64,000 nt of DNA from CAZWLD01 sp964634685 (GCA_964634685.1 CAZWLD010000001.1:124001-188000); one strand, 5' to 3'. Numbered from the stretch's first letter, positions 1 to 9,797 are shown. A program made the numbers and translations. The notes: generated by a model from the letters alone, not told the origin.

Positions 1-2
1 TT

Positions 3-182
3 GAAAATCTAGATAAGATTCCTGCTGAACTTGGTGGGGACTTATATCTAATCAACGGCAATATGCTTCCGCTTAATAACGCAGGAGCTTATGCAAATAC
101 AAATAAGGAGGAGGAAGCCGATGAAGAAGTTTTGGAATTGGAAAAATCAAACGGAAACAGGCGAAAGAGTACTCGAACTTAA
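3..182 (+). CDS. Phage portal protein, C-terminal end (partial)
   Basis: The reading frame is open from the window edge to a TAA at 180-182. It encodes a segment rich in Leu, Gly and Asn, then an acidic stretch and a basic tail. Its place directly before a head protease and major capsid gene is that of a portal protein in HK97-type packaging modules, and the tail ...LPLNNAGAYANTNKEEE resembles portal C-termini. It overlaps the protease start by about 60 bases, which suggests translational coupling. The identification rests mostly on synteny because only about 59 residues are present. Confidence 0.6.
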   Translation, partial: ENLDKIPAELGGDLYLINGNMLPLNNAGAYANTNKEEEADEEVLELEKSNGNRRKSTRT

Positions 183-825
183 TGGAACGATTGCGGAGGA
201 GTCATGGTTTGATGATGACATTACTCCACGAATGTTCAAAGAGGAACTCTTGTCAGGAAGTGGCCCAGTAACAATCTGGATTAATAGTCCTGGAGGAGAC
301 TGTATCGCTGCTTCACAGATTTATTCAATGCTAATGGATTATAAGGGTGATATCACAGTCAAAATTGATGGTATTGCTGCAAGTGCTGCATCAGTTATTG
401 CTATGGCTGGAACAAAAGTCGTAATGGCACCAACTGCACTCTTAATGATTCACAATCCATCAACTACAGCTATGGGTGACCATAGGGACATGAAAAAGGC
501 AATTGAACTATTAGATCAAGTCAAAGAATCAATCATCAATGCCTATGAAATCAAGACGGGAATGTCAAGAACAACCTTAAGTCACTTAATGGATGCAGAA
601 ACGTGGATGAATGCAAACAAAGCCATCGAGCTTAAATTTGCAGATGAGATTTTAGAGGACGATAAAAAGAAATCCTCTGATGTTAGTTTTGCATTTTCAG
701 CTCATGAGTTTGCTACAAACTTGCTAAACAAAATCGCAAGTAAGGAAAGTACAGAGCCTATAAAGACTGGCAGAAAAGTCAGTGAGCTTAAGAACGAGCT
801 CTCAAAAATCAAAAAATTAATTTAA
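121..825 (+). CDS. Prophage head maturation protease, ClpP-type
   Basis: A self-contained serine protease of the ClpP fold (234 aa) that trims scaffold and capsid during prohead maturation. The ClpP pattern is visible: an oxyanion-type INSPGGD, the nucleophile Ser in GIAASAASVIAMAG and the catalytic His in LMIHNPS. I chose the ATG at 121 because AAGGAGGAGG lies at 105-113; the in-frame ATG at 91 has no ribosome binding site. It sits between portal and major capsid, the usual order for HK97-type heads. The C-terminal ~50 residues are Lys-rich and probably flexible. Confidence 0.9.
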   Translation: MKKFWNWKNQTETGERVLELNGTIAEESWFDDDITPRMFKEELLSGSGPVTIWINSPGGDCIAASQIYSMLMDYKGDITVKIDGIAASAASVIAMAGTKVVMAPTALLMIHNPSTTAMGDHRDMKKAIELLDQVKESIINAYEIKTGMSRTTLSHLMDAETWMNANKAIELKFADEILEDDKKKSSDVSFAFSAHEFATNLLNKIASKESTEPIKTGRKVSELKNELSKIKKLI

Positions 826-840
826 TGGAGGATAACGAAG

Positions 841-2046
841 ATGACTTTAAATGAAATGTTAGAAAAGAGAAAAAATCTTTTAAACACAATGGATGGGTTC
901 TTAGATACCCACAAAAACTCAAATGGTGCTTTATCTGTTGAGGATGATGCTACCTATTCAAAGATGGAAAAAGAATTCGATGAATTAACTGCTTCCATCA
1001 CACGTGCTCAAAGACGTGCAAATATGGAAATGGAAATGAACAAACCAGTAAATGCACCTATTACAGCAAAACCAATGGTTATGACAGAGCAAGAAGAAAA
1101 TACTGGTAGAGGTTCAAAAGCTTATAAAAAGAACTTCTGGAATGCGATGAGAAGAAAACAAATGACTCCTGAAATGTCAAATGCTCTTCAAATTGGCACT
1201 GATTCAGAAGGCGGATTCCTTGTACCTGATGAATATGAAACTACTTTAGTTGAGGCTTTGGAAGAAGAAAATATCTTCAGAAAATTAGCACACGTAATTA
1301 GCACTTCATCTGGTGACCGTAAGATTCCTGTTGTTGCTTCTAAAGGTAGTGCTTCTTGGGTTGATGAAGAAGGAACAATTCCAGATAGCGATGATGCATT
1401 CAGCCAAGTTTCCATTGGAGCATATAAGCTTGGTACTTTAATTAAAGTCTCAAATGAACTTTTAAATGATAATGTATTCAATCTTGAATCATACATTTCT
1501 AAGGAATTTGCTAGACGTATCGGTGCTAAGGAAGAAGATGCATTCTTCAACGGTAATGGAACAGGAAAACCTGTAGGTATTTTCAATGCTACTGGTGGAG
1601 CAGAAGTTGGTGTTACAGCCGCTAGTGCTACTGCAATTACAGCAGATGAAATTATCGATTTATTCTATTCATTAAAAGCTCCATATAGAAAGAAAGCTGT
1701 ATGGATTTTAAATGATGCAACTATCAAAACAATTAGAAAACTTAAAGATAACAATGGTAACTACTTATGGCAACCAGCATTAACAGCTGGAACACCAGAC
1801 ACTATTTTAGGTAGACCTGTGTATACTTCAAGCTATGTTCCAACAATTGCAGCTGGTGCAAAAACTATCGCATTTGGTGATTTCTCATATTACTGGATTG
1901 CAGATAGAGCAGGTAGAAACTTCAAGAAATTATCTGAGCTTTATGCAGCAAATGATCAAACAGGATTTGTTGCAACTCAAAGAGTTGATGGTAAGTTAAT
2001 TCTTCCAGAAGCAATCAAAGTATTAAAAATGAAGGCATCTGCCTAG
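841..2046 (+). CDS. Major capsid protein, HK97 fold
   Basis: A 401-residue capsid subunit. The first ~110 residues are a charged, helical delta-domain-like scaffold with repeated Met, Lys and Glu. After that comes the HK97-fold core, with TDSEGGFLVPDEYETTLVE as the typical N-arm entry and GNGTGKPVGIF as the family motif. The C-terminus has the usual DYSYYWIADR-like stretch (here GDFSYYWIADRAG). A GGAGG lies just before the ATG at 841. The upstream protease probably cleaves between scaffold and core near residue 110-125. Confidence 0.95.
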   Translation: MTLNEMLEKRKNLLNTMDGFLDTHKNSNGALSVEDDATYSKMEKEFDELTASITRAQRRANMEMEMNKPVNAPITAKPMVMTEQEENTGRGSKAYKKNFWNAMRRKQMTPEMSNALQIGTDSEGGFLVPDEYETTLVEALEEENIFRKLAHVISTSSGDRKIPVVASKGSASWVDEEGTIPDSDDAFSQVSIGAYKLGTLIKVSNELLNDNVFNLESYISKEFARRIGAKEEDAFFNGNGTGKPVGIFNATGGAEVGVTAASATAITADEIIDLFYSLKAPYRKKAVWILNDATIKTIRKLKDNNGNYLWQPALTAGTPDTILGRPVYTSSYVPTIAAGAKTIAFGDFSYYWIADRAGRNFKKLSELYAANDQTGFVATQRVDGKLILPEAIKVLKMKASA

Positions 2047-2068
2047 TTAAAAAGTGGAGGTAGCAGTT

Positions 2069-2386
2069 ATGATAGCGAATGAATTATTAAAACAGGTGAA
2101 AGATAACTTAATCATAACATTCAACGACGATGACAGTCTGATTCAAAACTTCATAGCTGCTGCCATCACCTATGCAGAAGAATATCAGCATAAAGACTCA
2201 GGCTATTATGAAAACAATGAAATGAGCGAAACCACCAAACAAGCAATCGTAATGCTTGCAAGCCATTTTTATGAAAGTAGAGATGGTTCGACTGGTGGTT
2301 TCTTTGCTGATAATACTAATGCTGCAAACAATGTGTGGTTAACGGTCAATAGATTATTACTTTTGAATAGGGAGTGGAAGGTATGA
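2069..2386 (+). CDS. Phage head-tail connector (gp6-like)
   Basis: A 105-residue helical protein of the phage head-tail connector type (HK97 gp6 / SPP1 gp15-like). It is recognised by the pattern of an N-terminal helix, a YAEEYQHK-type segment, a KQAIVMLASHFYESRDG helix and a C-terminal NRLLLLNREW. The start at 2069 follows GTGGAGG at 2054-2060. The stop overlaps the next start as ATGA, so the two are probably coupled in translation. It follows the capsid gene directly, as in most siphovirus modules. Confidence 0.8.
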   Translation: MIANELLKQVKDNLIITFNDDDSLIQNFIAAAITYAEEYQHKDSGYYENNEMSETTKQAIVMLASHFYESRDGSTGGFFADNTNAANNVWLTVNRLLLLNREWKV

Positions 2387-2718
2387 GTTTAGGGTTAATG
2401 AACAAGCCTGCAAAACTCTGTGAGAAGGTTTCTAAAATCGATTCTGAGGGCTTTTCTGGGCGCACTGTGGCCTTTGTTTCTGATATTCGAGTGTTTGTTG
2501 AAGGAAGGCATGGAAGCGAACGTTGGGCGAATTTGGCGGCTTTCTCGGAAGCAACTGAACTCTTTAGATTTAGGGCAATTCCAGGAGTTGAAGTTACTAC
2601 AAAGCAATTCATTCTTTTTGAAGGTAATGAATACAACATTTTATCTGTTGAGAATGTCAAAGGACGAAATATGTATATTGAAGTTTTAGCAAAAAGGGTG
2701 GTGGCATCAAATGGCTAA
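2383..2718 (+). CDS. Phage head closure protein
   Basis: A 111-residue protein in the position of the head-tail adaptor/head-closure gene (SPP1 gp16 family). The body is beta-rich, with a conserved hydrophobic end VENVKGRNMYIEVLAKR, as expected for the small barrel that seals the connector. The start at 2383 overlaps the previous stop (ATGA) and has AGGGAG upstream. It overlaps the next gene by 8 bases. Assignment depends on position as much as on sequence. Confidence 0.7.
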   Translation: MSLGLMNKPAKLCEKVSKIDSEGFSGRTVAFVSDIRVFVEGRHGSERWANLAAFSEATELFRFRAIPGVEVTTKQFILFEGNEYNILSVENVKGRNMYIEVLAKRVVASNG

Positions 2719-3124
2719 GTGTATTTGTATGATGCCAGAAGATCTTTTGAAGAAGTTATCTAGACTAGGAAACAAGATGGATTCAATAACTGAAGAGGTT
2801 CTTCAAGTTGGCGGTGAGGTTGTCTTAGACAAAGTCAAATCTAATCTTGAAGGTGTATTAAGTGGTGAATCGACTGGTGAACTTGCTTCATCATTAGGTC
2901 TATCAAAAGTATTAGTTGGTAAAGATGGTAATGCCAATATTAAAGTAGGTTTTGCTGAACCTAGAAAAGATGGTAAAACCAATGCGATGATAGCTAACAT
3001 CATCGAATATGGAAAGGCAGGACAACCTGCTAAGCCATTTTTAAAGCCTGCAAAAACATCATCAAAAAAGCCATGCATTGACGCAATGACTAAAAAACTA
3101 GAGGAGGAAATAAAGAAAGCATGA
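2711..3124 (+). CDS. HK97 gp10-like tail completion protein
   Basis: A 137-residue protein of the HK97 gp10 family, which joins the tail terminator to the connector. Family marks are the N-terminal helix with LLKKLSRLGNKMDS, the central NIIEYGKAGQPAKPFLKPA (the usual FxxxGtkxxpakPFLrPA motif) and the basic C-terminal helix. It overlaps the previous gene by 8 bases and the next by 4 (ATGA). Confidence 0.85.
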   Translation: MAKCICMMPEDLLKKLSRLGNKMDSITEEVLQVGGEVVLDKVKSNLEGVLSGESTGELASSLGLSKVLVGKDGNANIKVGFAEPRKDGKTNAMIANIIEYGKAGQPAKPFLKPAKTSSKKPCIDAMTKKLEEEIKKA

Positions 3125-3471
3125 ACATATTGTCTCAAGTTAACTTACTCTTATCTAGATTAAACATTCCTGTTGAAACAGGATCAATGAAAAAGGTTGC
3201 AAGTGATAAATATATCGTGCTTGTGCCTTTATCTGATTCTTATCCGATTTCTGCTGATAATCTACCTATTGTAGATTTGCAAGAATTAAGAATCACAATT
3301 TTCTCAAAAGAGAATTATATAAAACTTAAAAACCAGATTATTTCGCTATTGCTTAGCAATGAACTATGCATAACTGATAGGAAATACAATGGTTATGACG
3401 CTGATACAGGCTACTATCAGTACACAATAGACGTAGCCAATAACTATGAAATTGAGGAGGATAATTACTAA
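3121..3471 (+). CDS. Phage tail terminator-type protein
   Basis: A 116-residue protein between the gp10-like gene and the major tail protein, the place of the tail terminator (lambda gpU / gp17-like). The sequence has alternating hydrophobic strands (YIVLVPLSDSYPI, LRITIFSKENYIKL) and ends in YQYTIDVANNYE, similar to tail terminator proteins that cap the tube. Start and stop overlap both neighbours. The function is assigned by order and size. Confidence 0.65.
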   Translation: MNILSQVNLLLSRLNIPVETGSMKKVASDKYIVLVPLSDSYPISADNLPIVDLQELRITIFSKENYIKLKNQIISLLLSNELCITDRKYNGYDADTGYYQYTIDVANNYEIEEDNY

Positions 3472-4061
3472 TGGCAACAATTGGTTTAGACAAATTATTT
3501 TATGCTTCCATCACTGAAGATAAGGATGGAAACGAAACATACGGTACTCCCGTTCAACTTGCAAAGGCTATCTCTGCTGATTTAAGTGTTGAACTTAATG
3601 AAGCAACTTTATTTGCTGATGATGGCCAAGCGGAAGCTGTAAAAGAGTTCAAAAGCGGTACTTTATCATTAGGAGTTGATGATATTGGAACTGAGGCTGC
3701 TGCAGGATTAGTTGGTGCAACAGTCGACAAGAATGGTGTATTAATCTCAGGTGGAGAGGATGCAGCAAAGCCTGTGGCTATTGGTTTTAGAGCAAAGAAA
3801 TCAAATGGCAAATATAAGTACTATTGGCTTTATAGAGTTTTATTTGGCGTTCCTGCTACAAACCTTGCTACTAAGGGCGATTCCATTACTTTCTCAACTC
3901 CAACAATTGAAGGTACAATCTTCAGAAGAAATAAAGTAGATGGTAAAAATAAACATCCTTGGAAAGCTGAAGTCACTGAATCAGAAACAAATTCAACTGT
4001 TATTAGCAAGTGGTATACAGAAGTTTATGAACCTGTCTACGATGAAGGAGGTAGCATCTAA
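3471..4061 (+). CDS. Major tail tube protein
   Basis: A 196-residue protein of the Firmicutes siphovirus major tail family. It begins ATIGLDKLFYASITED, carries the beta-rich fold with GTLSLGVDDIG and a central FRAKKSNGKYKYYWLYRV segment, and ends with KWYTEVYEP. Homologues in phages such as SPP1- and TP901-like groups form the tube. It overlaps the upstream stop by one base (TAATG) and the downstream start by one base (TAATGG). Confidence 0.88.
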   Translation: MATIGLDKLFYASITEDKDGNETYGTPVQLAKAISADLSVELNEATLFADDGQAEAVKEFKSGTLSLGVDDIGTEAAAGLVGATVDKNGVLISGGEDAAKPVAIGFRAKKSNGKYKYYWLYRVLFGVPATNLATKGDSITFSTPTIEGTIFRRNKVDGKNKHPWKAEVTESETNSTVISKWYTEVYEPVYDEGGSI

Positions 4062-4629
4062 TGGCTGATGAAAGAAGTGCTGTTATCAAAATTGGTGATA
4101 ACGATTATGAGCTATTATTAACCACTAAGGCAACAAAGGAAATCGCAAAGAAATATGGTGGACTTTCTGATCTTGGTGATAAGTTAATCAAAAATGAAAA
4201 ATATGAAGATGCTATTAATGAGTTAGTTTGGTTAATCACTACACTAGCTAATCAACCTATTCTTATTCATAACTTTAAAAACAAAGATAATCCTAAGCCA
4301 CTCTTAACTGAAGATGAAGTTGAGTTATTAACAACTCCTACTGACTTAGCTTTATATAAGAACGCAATTGTTGAAGCTCTTTATAAAGGGACAAAAAGGA
4401 ATGTTGAGAGTGAAGAATCAAAAAACGCAGCGGGCGAGTAAGTGACGAAGAGTTGTTTACTCGTCTTTTATATTATGGCTTGAGTCAGCTACACCTTTCA
4501 CAGGATGAAGTTTGGTTCATGCCTTTTGGTCTGCTTTTGGATTTATGGGAATGCCATAAACAATATAACGGTATTTCAAAGCCAAAGGTAGAAAGATTTA
4601 TTGATGACATTATTCCAGATGGCATATAG
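4061..4629 (+). CDS. Tail assembly chaperone with -1 frameshift (G/GT type)
   Basis: The zero frame gives 126 aa, ending at TAA 4439-4441 (short form). A perfect A AAA AAC heptamer lies at 4420-4426, in the correct register with the zero frame. A -1 shift there continues through 67 more codons, including DEELFTRLLYYGLSQLHLS and a Trp-rich end, to TAG 4627-4629, giving about 189 aa. Tail chaperones of this position in Gram-positive and lambda-like phages make both forms and coat the tape measure. The second frame has no good start codon or ribosome binding site of its own, and the tape measure starts directly after it. Confidence 0.85.
4420..4426 (+). promoter_or_regulatory. -1 programmed frameshift slippery heptamer
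   Basis: The sequence A AAA AAC is in phase with codons tca-aaa-aac of the tail chaperone. It lies four codons before the zero-frame stop, and the -1 frame stays open for 67 codons. AAAAAAC is one of the most slippery heptamers known in bacteria. I did not find a clear downstream pseudoknot by eye. Confidence 0.85.
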
Positions 4630-4645
4630 AAGGAGGTGAACGCAA

Positions 4646-7249
4646 ATGGCAGATAATTTTGGATTGAAAATAGGTCTTGAAGGTGAAAAGGAATTCAAAG
4701 CATCATTAGCTCAAATCAACCAGTCCTTCAAAGTATTAGGTTCAGAGATGAAACTTGTTGATTCTCAATTCGACAAAAACGATACATCAGTTCAAGCTCT
4801 TACTGCTAGAAATGGTGTACTTGAGAAATCAATAGAAGCTCAAAAAACAAAAATTGATGTATTGCGTTCAGCTCTTAATAATGCAGCTGAGTCATTTGGT
4901 GAAAACGATAAAAGAACTCAAAGCTGGCAGATCCAATTAAATAATGCTCAAGCAGAACTCAACAAAATGGAAAAAGAGCTAAAAGAAAATAAATCGGCTC
5001 TTGAATCAACTGGTGATGAAATGGATAAAACCAAGAAATCAGCAGATAAAATGGGTGATGAAATTGAAGATGCAGGGGAACAAGCAGATGACTCATCTTC
5101 AAAAATGGAAGCGTTAGGCTCTGTTTGTAAAACAGCAAGCGTTGCTATGACTGCGGCATTTGCGGCGGTTACAGCGGCTGCTGTGGCGGCAGGGAAGGCT
5201 TTAGTTGATATGACAAAAGAAGGCGCTGCCTTTGCTGATTCAGTTTTAACTCAAAGTACAGTTACAGGTATTTCTACTGAAAAGCTTCAAGAATATATGT
5301 ATGCTGCAGAACTTGTTGATGTTTCTGTTGAAACCCTTACTGGTTCAATGAAGAAGAACATCAATGCCATGAAGAAGGCACAAGAAGGATCATCAACTTA
5401 TGTTGAAGCATATGAGAAATTAGGCGTTGAAGTAATGAATGCTGATGGAACTTTACGTGATAGTGAAGAAGTCTACTGGGAGATTATTGAAGCTTTAGGA
5501 AAAGTTGAAAATGAGACTGAACGAGATGCACTTGCAATGGCTCTATTAGGTAAATCCGCTACTGACCTTAATCCATTAATTGAAGCAGGCGCAGAAAAGA
5601 TGGAAGAACTCGCTGATAAAGCACACGATGCAGGATATGTAATGAGCGATGAAATGTTATCAGCTTATGGAAAACTTGATGATCAGCTTCAATATTTAAG
5701 TGTTGGAACAACAGCAATGAAGAATGTTTTAGGCACTATCTTGCTTCCTATACTTACTGACTTAGCGACTGATGGTGTATCTTTGCTTGGTGAATTCACT
5801 AATGGTATAAGGGAATGTGATGGTGATATCTCAAAAATGTCTGGAGTCATCAGCGAGGTTTTACCTAAGTTTCTAGGTATGATTTTGCAGTATATCCCTC
5901 AAATAATGGACCTTGCTATGAGCATTGTTTCATCAATTGGAACGGCAATAATGGACAACCTTGATATCATAATCGATACTGCAACAAAGATAGTTTTGTC
6001 GTTATTAAATGGATTAATTTCTGCTTTACCAAAGATAGCAGAAGGTGCATTAAAACTAGTTCTTACTTTAGTAAAAGGATTACTAGCAAACCTACCAAAG
6101 ATACTTCAAGCCGCAGTTCAAGTAGTAGTTACATTAGCAAAAGGTATTGCGGCTGCTTTACCAGAATTAGTTCCTACTATTGTGAGCGTGGTTGTCGAAT
6201 TATGTCAAACATTGGTGGATAATCTTCCGCTTATTTTAGATGCAGCATTACAACTTATCACAGGACTTGCTGAAGGACTAATTGAAGCAATACCAATTTT
6301 ACTTGAGGCACTACCAGAACTAATTATCTCAATCGTTGATTTTTTAGTTGGCGCAATTCCTCAAATTATCGAAACAGGTATAACTTTATTTACAAGTATC
6401 ATTGATGCTCTTCCTGAGATTATTCAAACAATCATTACAGCTATACCTCAAATCATCAACGGAATTATAACCGCTATTGTTGAGAGTCTACCACTAATCA
6501 TTCAAGCGGGAATTAATCTCTTTACATCAATAATTCAAGCCTTACCAGAAATCATCGAAATGATACTAACTGCAATTCCTACAATCATCAGTTCAATAAT
6601 TAACGCTCTAATTAGTAATTTACCGCTTTTAATTAATGCTGGTGTTCAGTTATTTACTTCATTAATTACGAACTTACCAACAATTATTATTGAGATAGTT
6701 AAGGCGGTTCCTCAAATTTTATCATCTATAATAAACGGCTTTGCTACAGGCTTTTCTCAAATGGCTGATGTCGGTAAAAATCTAGTAAAAGGACTATGGG
6801 AAGGTATCCAAAGTTTAGCAGGCTGGATATGGGATAAAGTTTCAAGTTGGGCTTCTGATTTATGGAATGGAATTAAAAACTTCTTCGGTATTCATTCACC
6901 TTCAAAGAAGATGTCATGGATTGGTGATATGTTAATGGAAGGTTTAGCAGGAGGTATTGATGAGAGTGCTTCTGATGTTATTGACTCAGCTAACTCAATG
7001 ACTAAAGATTTAAATTCTGTATTTAATGATCTATCCGCTGATATGAGTGGTGTTCCTACGAACTTTAACGTTTCAAGTACTACAGGAACAATAAGAGATG
7101 GAATTAAGCAAGCCTCAAGCGGTCTAACATTGCAACTTCAAATAGAGAATTTTAACAATTACTCGAATGAAGATATAAACAGTCTCACAGAAGAAATTAT
7201 GGAAACAGCAGCAAGCTTCACAAGAAGGAAAGGAGTGATTTACGGATGA
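4646..7249 (+). CDS. Tape measure protein
   Basis: An 867-residue tail length ruler. The N-terminal ~150 residues are coiled coil (Asn, Lys, Glu rich), followed by an Ala-rich helix (VAMTAAFAAVTAAAVAAG) and a TMP core. The centre, about residues 400-720, is a long hydrophobic tract of repeats of the kind LPEIIxxxITAIPQIIxxIITA, about 40 residues each, typical of tape measure proteins. The C-terminal part has the FFGIHSPSKKMSWIGD motif common to Firmicutes TMPs. AGGAGGTG precedes the ATG. No lytic domain is visible. Confidence 0.93.
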   Translation: MADNFGLKIGLEGEKEFKASLAQINQSFKVLGSEMKLVDSQFDKNDTSVQALTARNGVLEKSIEAQKTKIDVLRSALNNAAESFGENDKRTQSWQIQLNNAQAELNKMEKELKENKSALESTGDEMDKTKKSADKMGDEIEDAGEQADDSSSKMEALGSVCKTASVAMTAAFAAVTAAAVAAGKALVDMTKEGAAFADSVLTQSTVTGISTEKLQEYMYAAELVDVSVETLTGSMKKNINAMKKAQEGSSTYVEAYEKLGVEVMNADGTLRDSEEVYWEIIEALGKVENETERDALAMALLGKSATDLNPLIEAGAEKMEELADKAHDAGYVMSDEMLSAYGKLDDQLQYLSVGTTAMKNVLGTILLPILTDLATDGVSLLGEFTNGIRECDGDISKMSGVISEVLPKFLGMILQYIPQIMDLAMSIVSSIGTAIMDNLDIIIDTATKIVLSLLNGLISALPKIAEGALKLVLTLVKGLLANLPKILQAAVQVVVTLAKGIAAALPELVPTIVSVVVELCQTLVDNLPLILDAALQLITGLAEGLIEAIPILLEALPELIISIVDFLVGAIPQIIETGITLFTSIIDALPEIIQTIITAIPQIINGIITAIVESLPLIIQAGINLFTSIIQALPEIIEMILTAIPTIISSIINALISNLPLLINAGVQLFTSLITNLPTIIIEIVKAVPQILSSIINGFATGFSQMADVGKNLVKGLWEGIQSLAGWIWDKVSSWASDLWNGIKNFFGIHSPSKKMSWIGDMLMEGLAGGIDESASDVIDSANSMTKDLNSVFNDLSADMSGVPTNFNVSSTTGTIRDGIKQASSGLTLQLQIENFNNYSNEDINSLTEEIMETAASFTRRKGVIYG

Positions 7250-7974
7250 ACTACTTCATTTATAACGGAATAAAATCATCTGACTTGGGTGTATATATTC
7301 AAAATAAGAATACTTTTTCTAGTCCAAAATATGATGCAAGTTTTGTATCTATTCCAGGCAGAAATGGCGACTTGATTTCTTCAAATGGTAGGTATCCTAA
7401 TTTATCCATTTCCTATACTTGTTTCATTGTTGCAAAGTCCATAGAAGAATTATCTAATAAAGTAACGCTTGTGAAAAATTGGTTATATAAAGAGCCTGAT
7501 AGATATCATGATTTGATAGATAGCTATGATTTAAAATTCAAAAGAATTGCTCTATTTAACACAAAACTAGATATCTCTGATGAGGTTAATAAGATAGGAA
7601 CATTCACTGTAGTGTTCTCTTGTAAGCCTCAAAGATATCTAGTTTCAACTCTTGAGAAAGAAACCTATACTGAAGAATTTGTAGTAAATAATCCATATTC
7701 GCTTAATGCAAAACCATATTTGAAGATTTATGGCAGTGGAGATATTACTCTTACAATTAGTTCTGAAGGAAGAAATAAAATATGGATAATTAAAAATGTT
7801 GAAGAGTTTATTGAATGTGATTCTGAAACAATGAATTTTTATAAGGAAACAGAGCTACAAAATGGAAAAGTAACAGGTGACGACTTTCCAGAGCTTTTTA
7901 ATGGAAATAATTCTATTGCTTGGAAGGGTGAAGTTACTAAGGTTGAAATCATTAAAAGGCTGGTGACTTTATGA
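7246..7974 (+). CDS. Distal tail protein (Dit-like)
   Basis: A 242-residue baseplate hub protein of the Siphovirus tail component/Dit family. It begins MNYFIYNGIKSSDLGVYI and contains VSIPGRNGDL, which corresponds to the conserved PGRxGdl motif of the N-terminal ring domain. The FKCKPQRYL-like strand is seen as VVFSCKPQRYL. It overlaps the tape measure by four bases (ATGA) and the next gene by four. In the particle it links tail tube and tip. Confidence 0.9.
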   Translation: MNYFIYNGIKSSDLGVYIQNKNTFSSPKYDASFVSIPGRNGDLISSNGRYPNLSISYTCFIVAKSIEELSNKVTLVKNWLYKEPDRYHDLIDSYDLKFKRIALFNTKLDISDEVNKIGTFTVVFSCKPQRYLVSTLEKETYTEEFVVNNPYSLNAKPYLKIYGSGDITLTISSEGRNKIWIIKNVEEFIECDSETMNFYKETELQNGKVTGDDFPELFNGNNSIAWKGEVTKVEIIKRLVTL

Positions 7975-9797
7975 TACCTATTTTATTTCAAGAAACTGCG
8001 ACCGAATTTACAACGTTTGGTATTGGCGTTTTAAGAGAATGTACAAGCTGTGAAGTAACAGAAGAAAGAAATGGATCATATGAACTAACTTTAAAATATC
8101 CAACAAGTGGTGACCTATTTCAATATCTAAAGAATGAAAGAATTATTGTTGCTAAGCCAAATGATCTATCTAAAAATCAGGCTTTTAGAATTTATAAAAT
8201 TACTACTCCATTAAAAGGTGAAATAACAGTATACGCTCAACACATTTCATATGATTTAGCAACCATTCCTGTTATGCCTTTTGATATAGAAAATGCTAGC
8301 CCACAATATGCAATGGACCAAGTGTTCCTTCATTCATCAATTCCTAATAATTTCTCGTTTAGAACTGATTATTTAACAGTTAAGCAATTTACTGTTCAAA
8401 AGCCTGTAAGTATTAGAAGTTTATTAGGTGGAAGTAAGGGTTCTATTTTAGATCAATGGGGCGGAGAGTTCGAATGGGATAATTTCAAAGTAAAACATTA
8501 TAGCCAAAGAGGTAGTGATAATGGTGTAGTTATTTCCTATGGAAAAAACCTAACTAAACTCCAACATGAGTCAGACATCACTGATATTTATACACATATC
8601 TTGCCTTATGGAATAATAAAAGATGATAACGATAGAGAAACAGTAGTAATTCTTCCAGAATTTGTCATTCCACTTACTAAAACAATTCTCAAGGTTGGAA
8701 AAGTTTATATAAGAGATTTCACTGAGAATTTTAAAGAAGATGAAAGAATAACTGAATATGAACTTAGAACAAAAGCAAATGTCTGGATTAAAAATCATCC
8801 TCTTGGAGTAGAAAATCCAAGCATCGATATTTCTTTTGAACCTTTATGGAATCAAAGCGAATATGCAGCAATTCACGAAAGATTATCACTATGTGATACG
8901 GTGACAGTCAAACATGCTTTATTAGGTATAACAAGTAAGATGAAGGTTGTAAAAACGGTCTATGATTCTTTGAAGGAAAAATATAAATCTATTACTTTAG
9001 GTACTTTAAAAGCTAACCTTACTTCAAAGATAAATGATCTAGAGAATGTGGTAGCAGATACACAGAAATCTATTGATAGATTACCTAGCTTACTAAATTC
9101 AGCTATTGATAATGCTACAAAACAAATAACTGGTAATAGAGGAGGAACTGTAGTACTTCATTCAAATTCAAATGGATCTCCTTATGAATTATTAATTATG
9201 GATTCTGATGACATAACTAAAGCAGTTAATGTGTGGCGTTGGAACTTAGGAGGTCTAGGTTTTTCAAGTCATGGTTATAACGGGCCATATGAAACCGCGA
9301 TTACTGGTGATGGTGCAATTGTAGCTGATTTCATCACTGCTGGTACTTTAGCTGCAAATATCATTAAAGCAGGAACCTTATCTAGTAACGATGGTAGTTC
9401 TTATTGGAATCTAGAAAGTGGCGAAGTAGTACTAAGGGCGTATGCAACAACCGCATCAGTGGAAGAACAAACTAGTCGAATTGATAACATTGAAGAACAA
9501 AAAATGTATCGATTAGTCATCAGTTCTTCAAACGGAAATATCTTCAAAAACGGAAATATATCAACAGTGCTTTCTGCGACAGTCTTTTCTTGGGATAAAG
9601 ATGTCACTGATGAACTTGATGATAATCAGTTTATATGGACTAGAGTGTCTTCAGATACTGAAGCAGATAAGGCTTGGAATTCAGCTCATTTTGGTGGAAC
9701 AAAATTTATCACAATAACAAGCGATGATGTTAAGGCTAGAGCAACCTTTTATTGTGACCTCATCGATACAACAACAAGAGAAAGCCTACTAGGCTAA
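7971..9797 (+). CDS. Prophage tail endopeptidase/tail-tip protein
   Basis: A 608-residue protein of the phage minor structural/prophage tail endopeptidase family (gp27-like hub; Tal in lactococcal phages). The first ~350 residues carry the family pattern CTSCEVTEERNGSYELTLKYP and a YAQHISYDL segment. The middle has an IKAGTLxxxxxSYWNLE motif typical of this family. The last ~85 residues are an added beta domain beginning SSSNGNIFKNG that recurs in the next gene. It may expose a peptidoglycan-facing hydrolase or only act as a hub; no catalytic site is clear to me. Confidence 0.85.
   Translation: MIPILFQETATEFTTFGIGVLRECTSCEVTEERNGSYELTLKYPTSGDLFQYLKNERIIVAKPNDLSKNQAFRIYKITTPLKGEITVYAQHISYDLATIPVMPFDIENASPQYAMDQVFLHSSIPNNFSFRTDYLTVKQFTVQKPVSIRSLLGGSKGSILDQWGGEFEWDNFKVKHYSQRGSDNGVVISYGKNLTKLQHESDITDIYTHILPYGIIKDDNDRETVVILPEFVIPLTKTILKVGKVYIRDFTENFKEDERITEYELRTKANVWIKNHPLGVENPSIDISFEPLWNQSEYAAIHERLSLCDTVTVKHALLGITSKMKVVKTVYDSLKEKYKSITLGTLKANLTSKINDLENVVADTQKSIDRLPSLLNSAIDNATKQITGNRGGTVVLHSNSNGSPYELLIMDSDDITKAVNVWRWNLGGLGFSSHGYNGPYETAITGDGAIVADFITAGTLAANIIKAGTLSSNDGSSYWNLESGEVVLRAYATTASVEEQTSRIDNIEEQKMYRLVISSSNGNIFKNGNISTVLSATVFSWDKDVTDELDDNQFIWTRVSSDTEADKAWNSAHFGGTKFITITSDDVKARATFYCDLIDTTTRESLLG

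Noticed and set aside
121..825. Housekeeping clpP linked to the short clpX
   Set aside because: It lies in the head module with capsid and portal and has the phage-type length and motif spacing.
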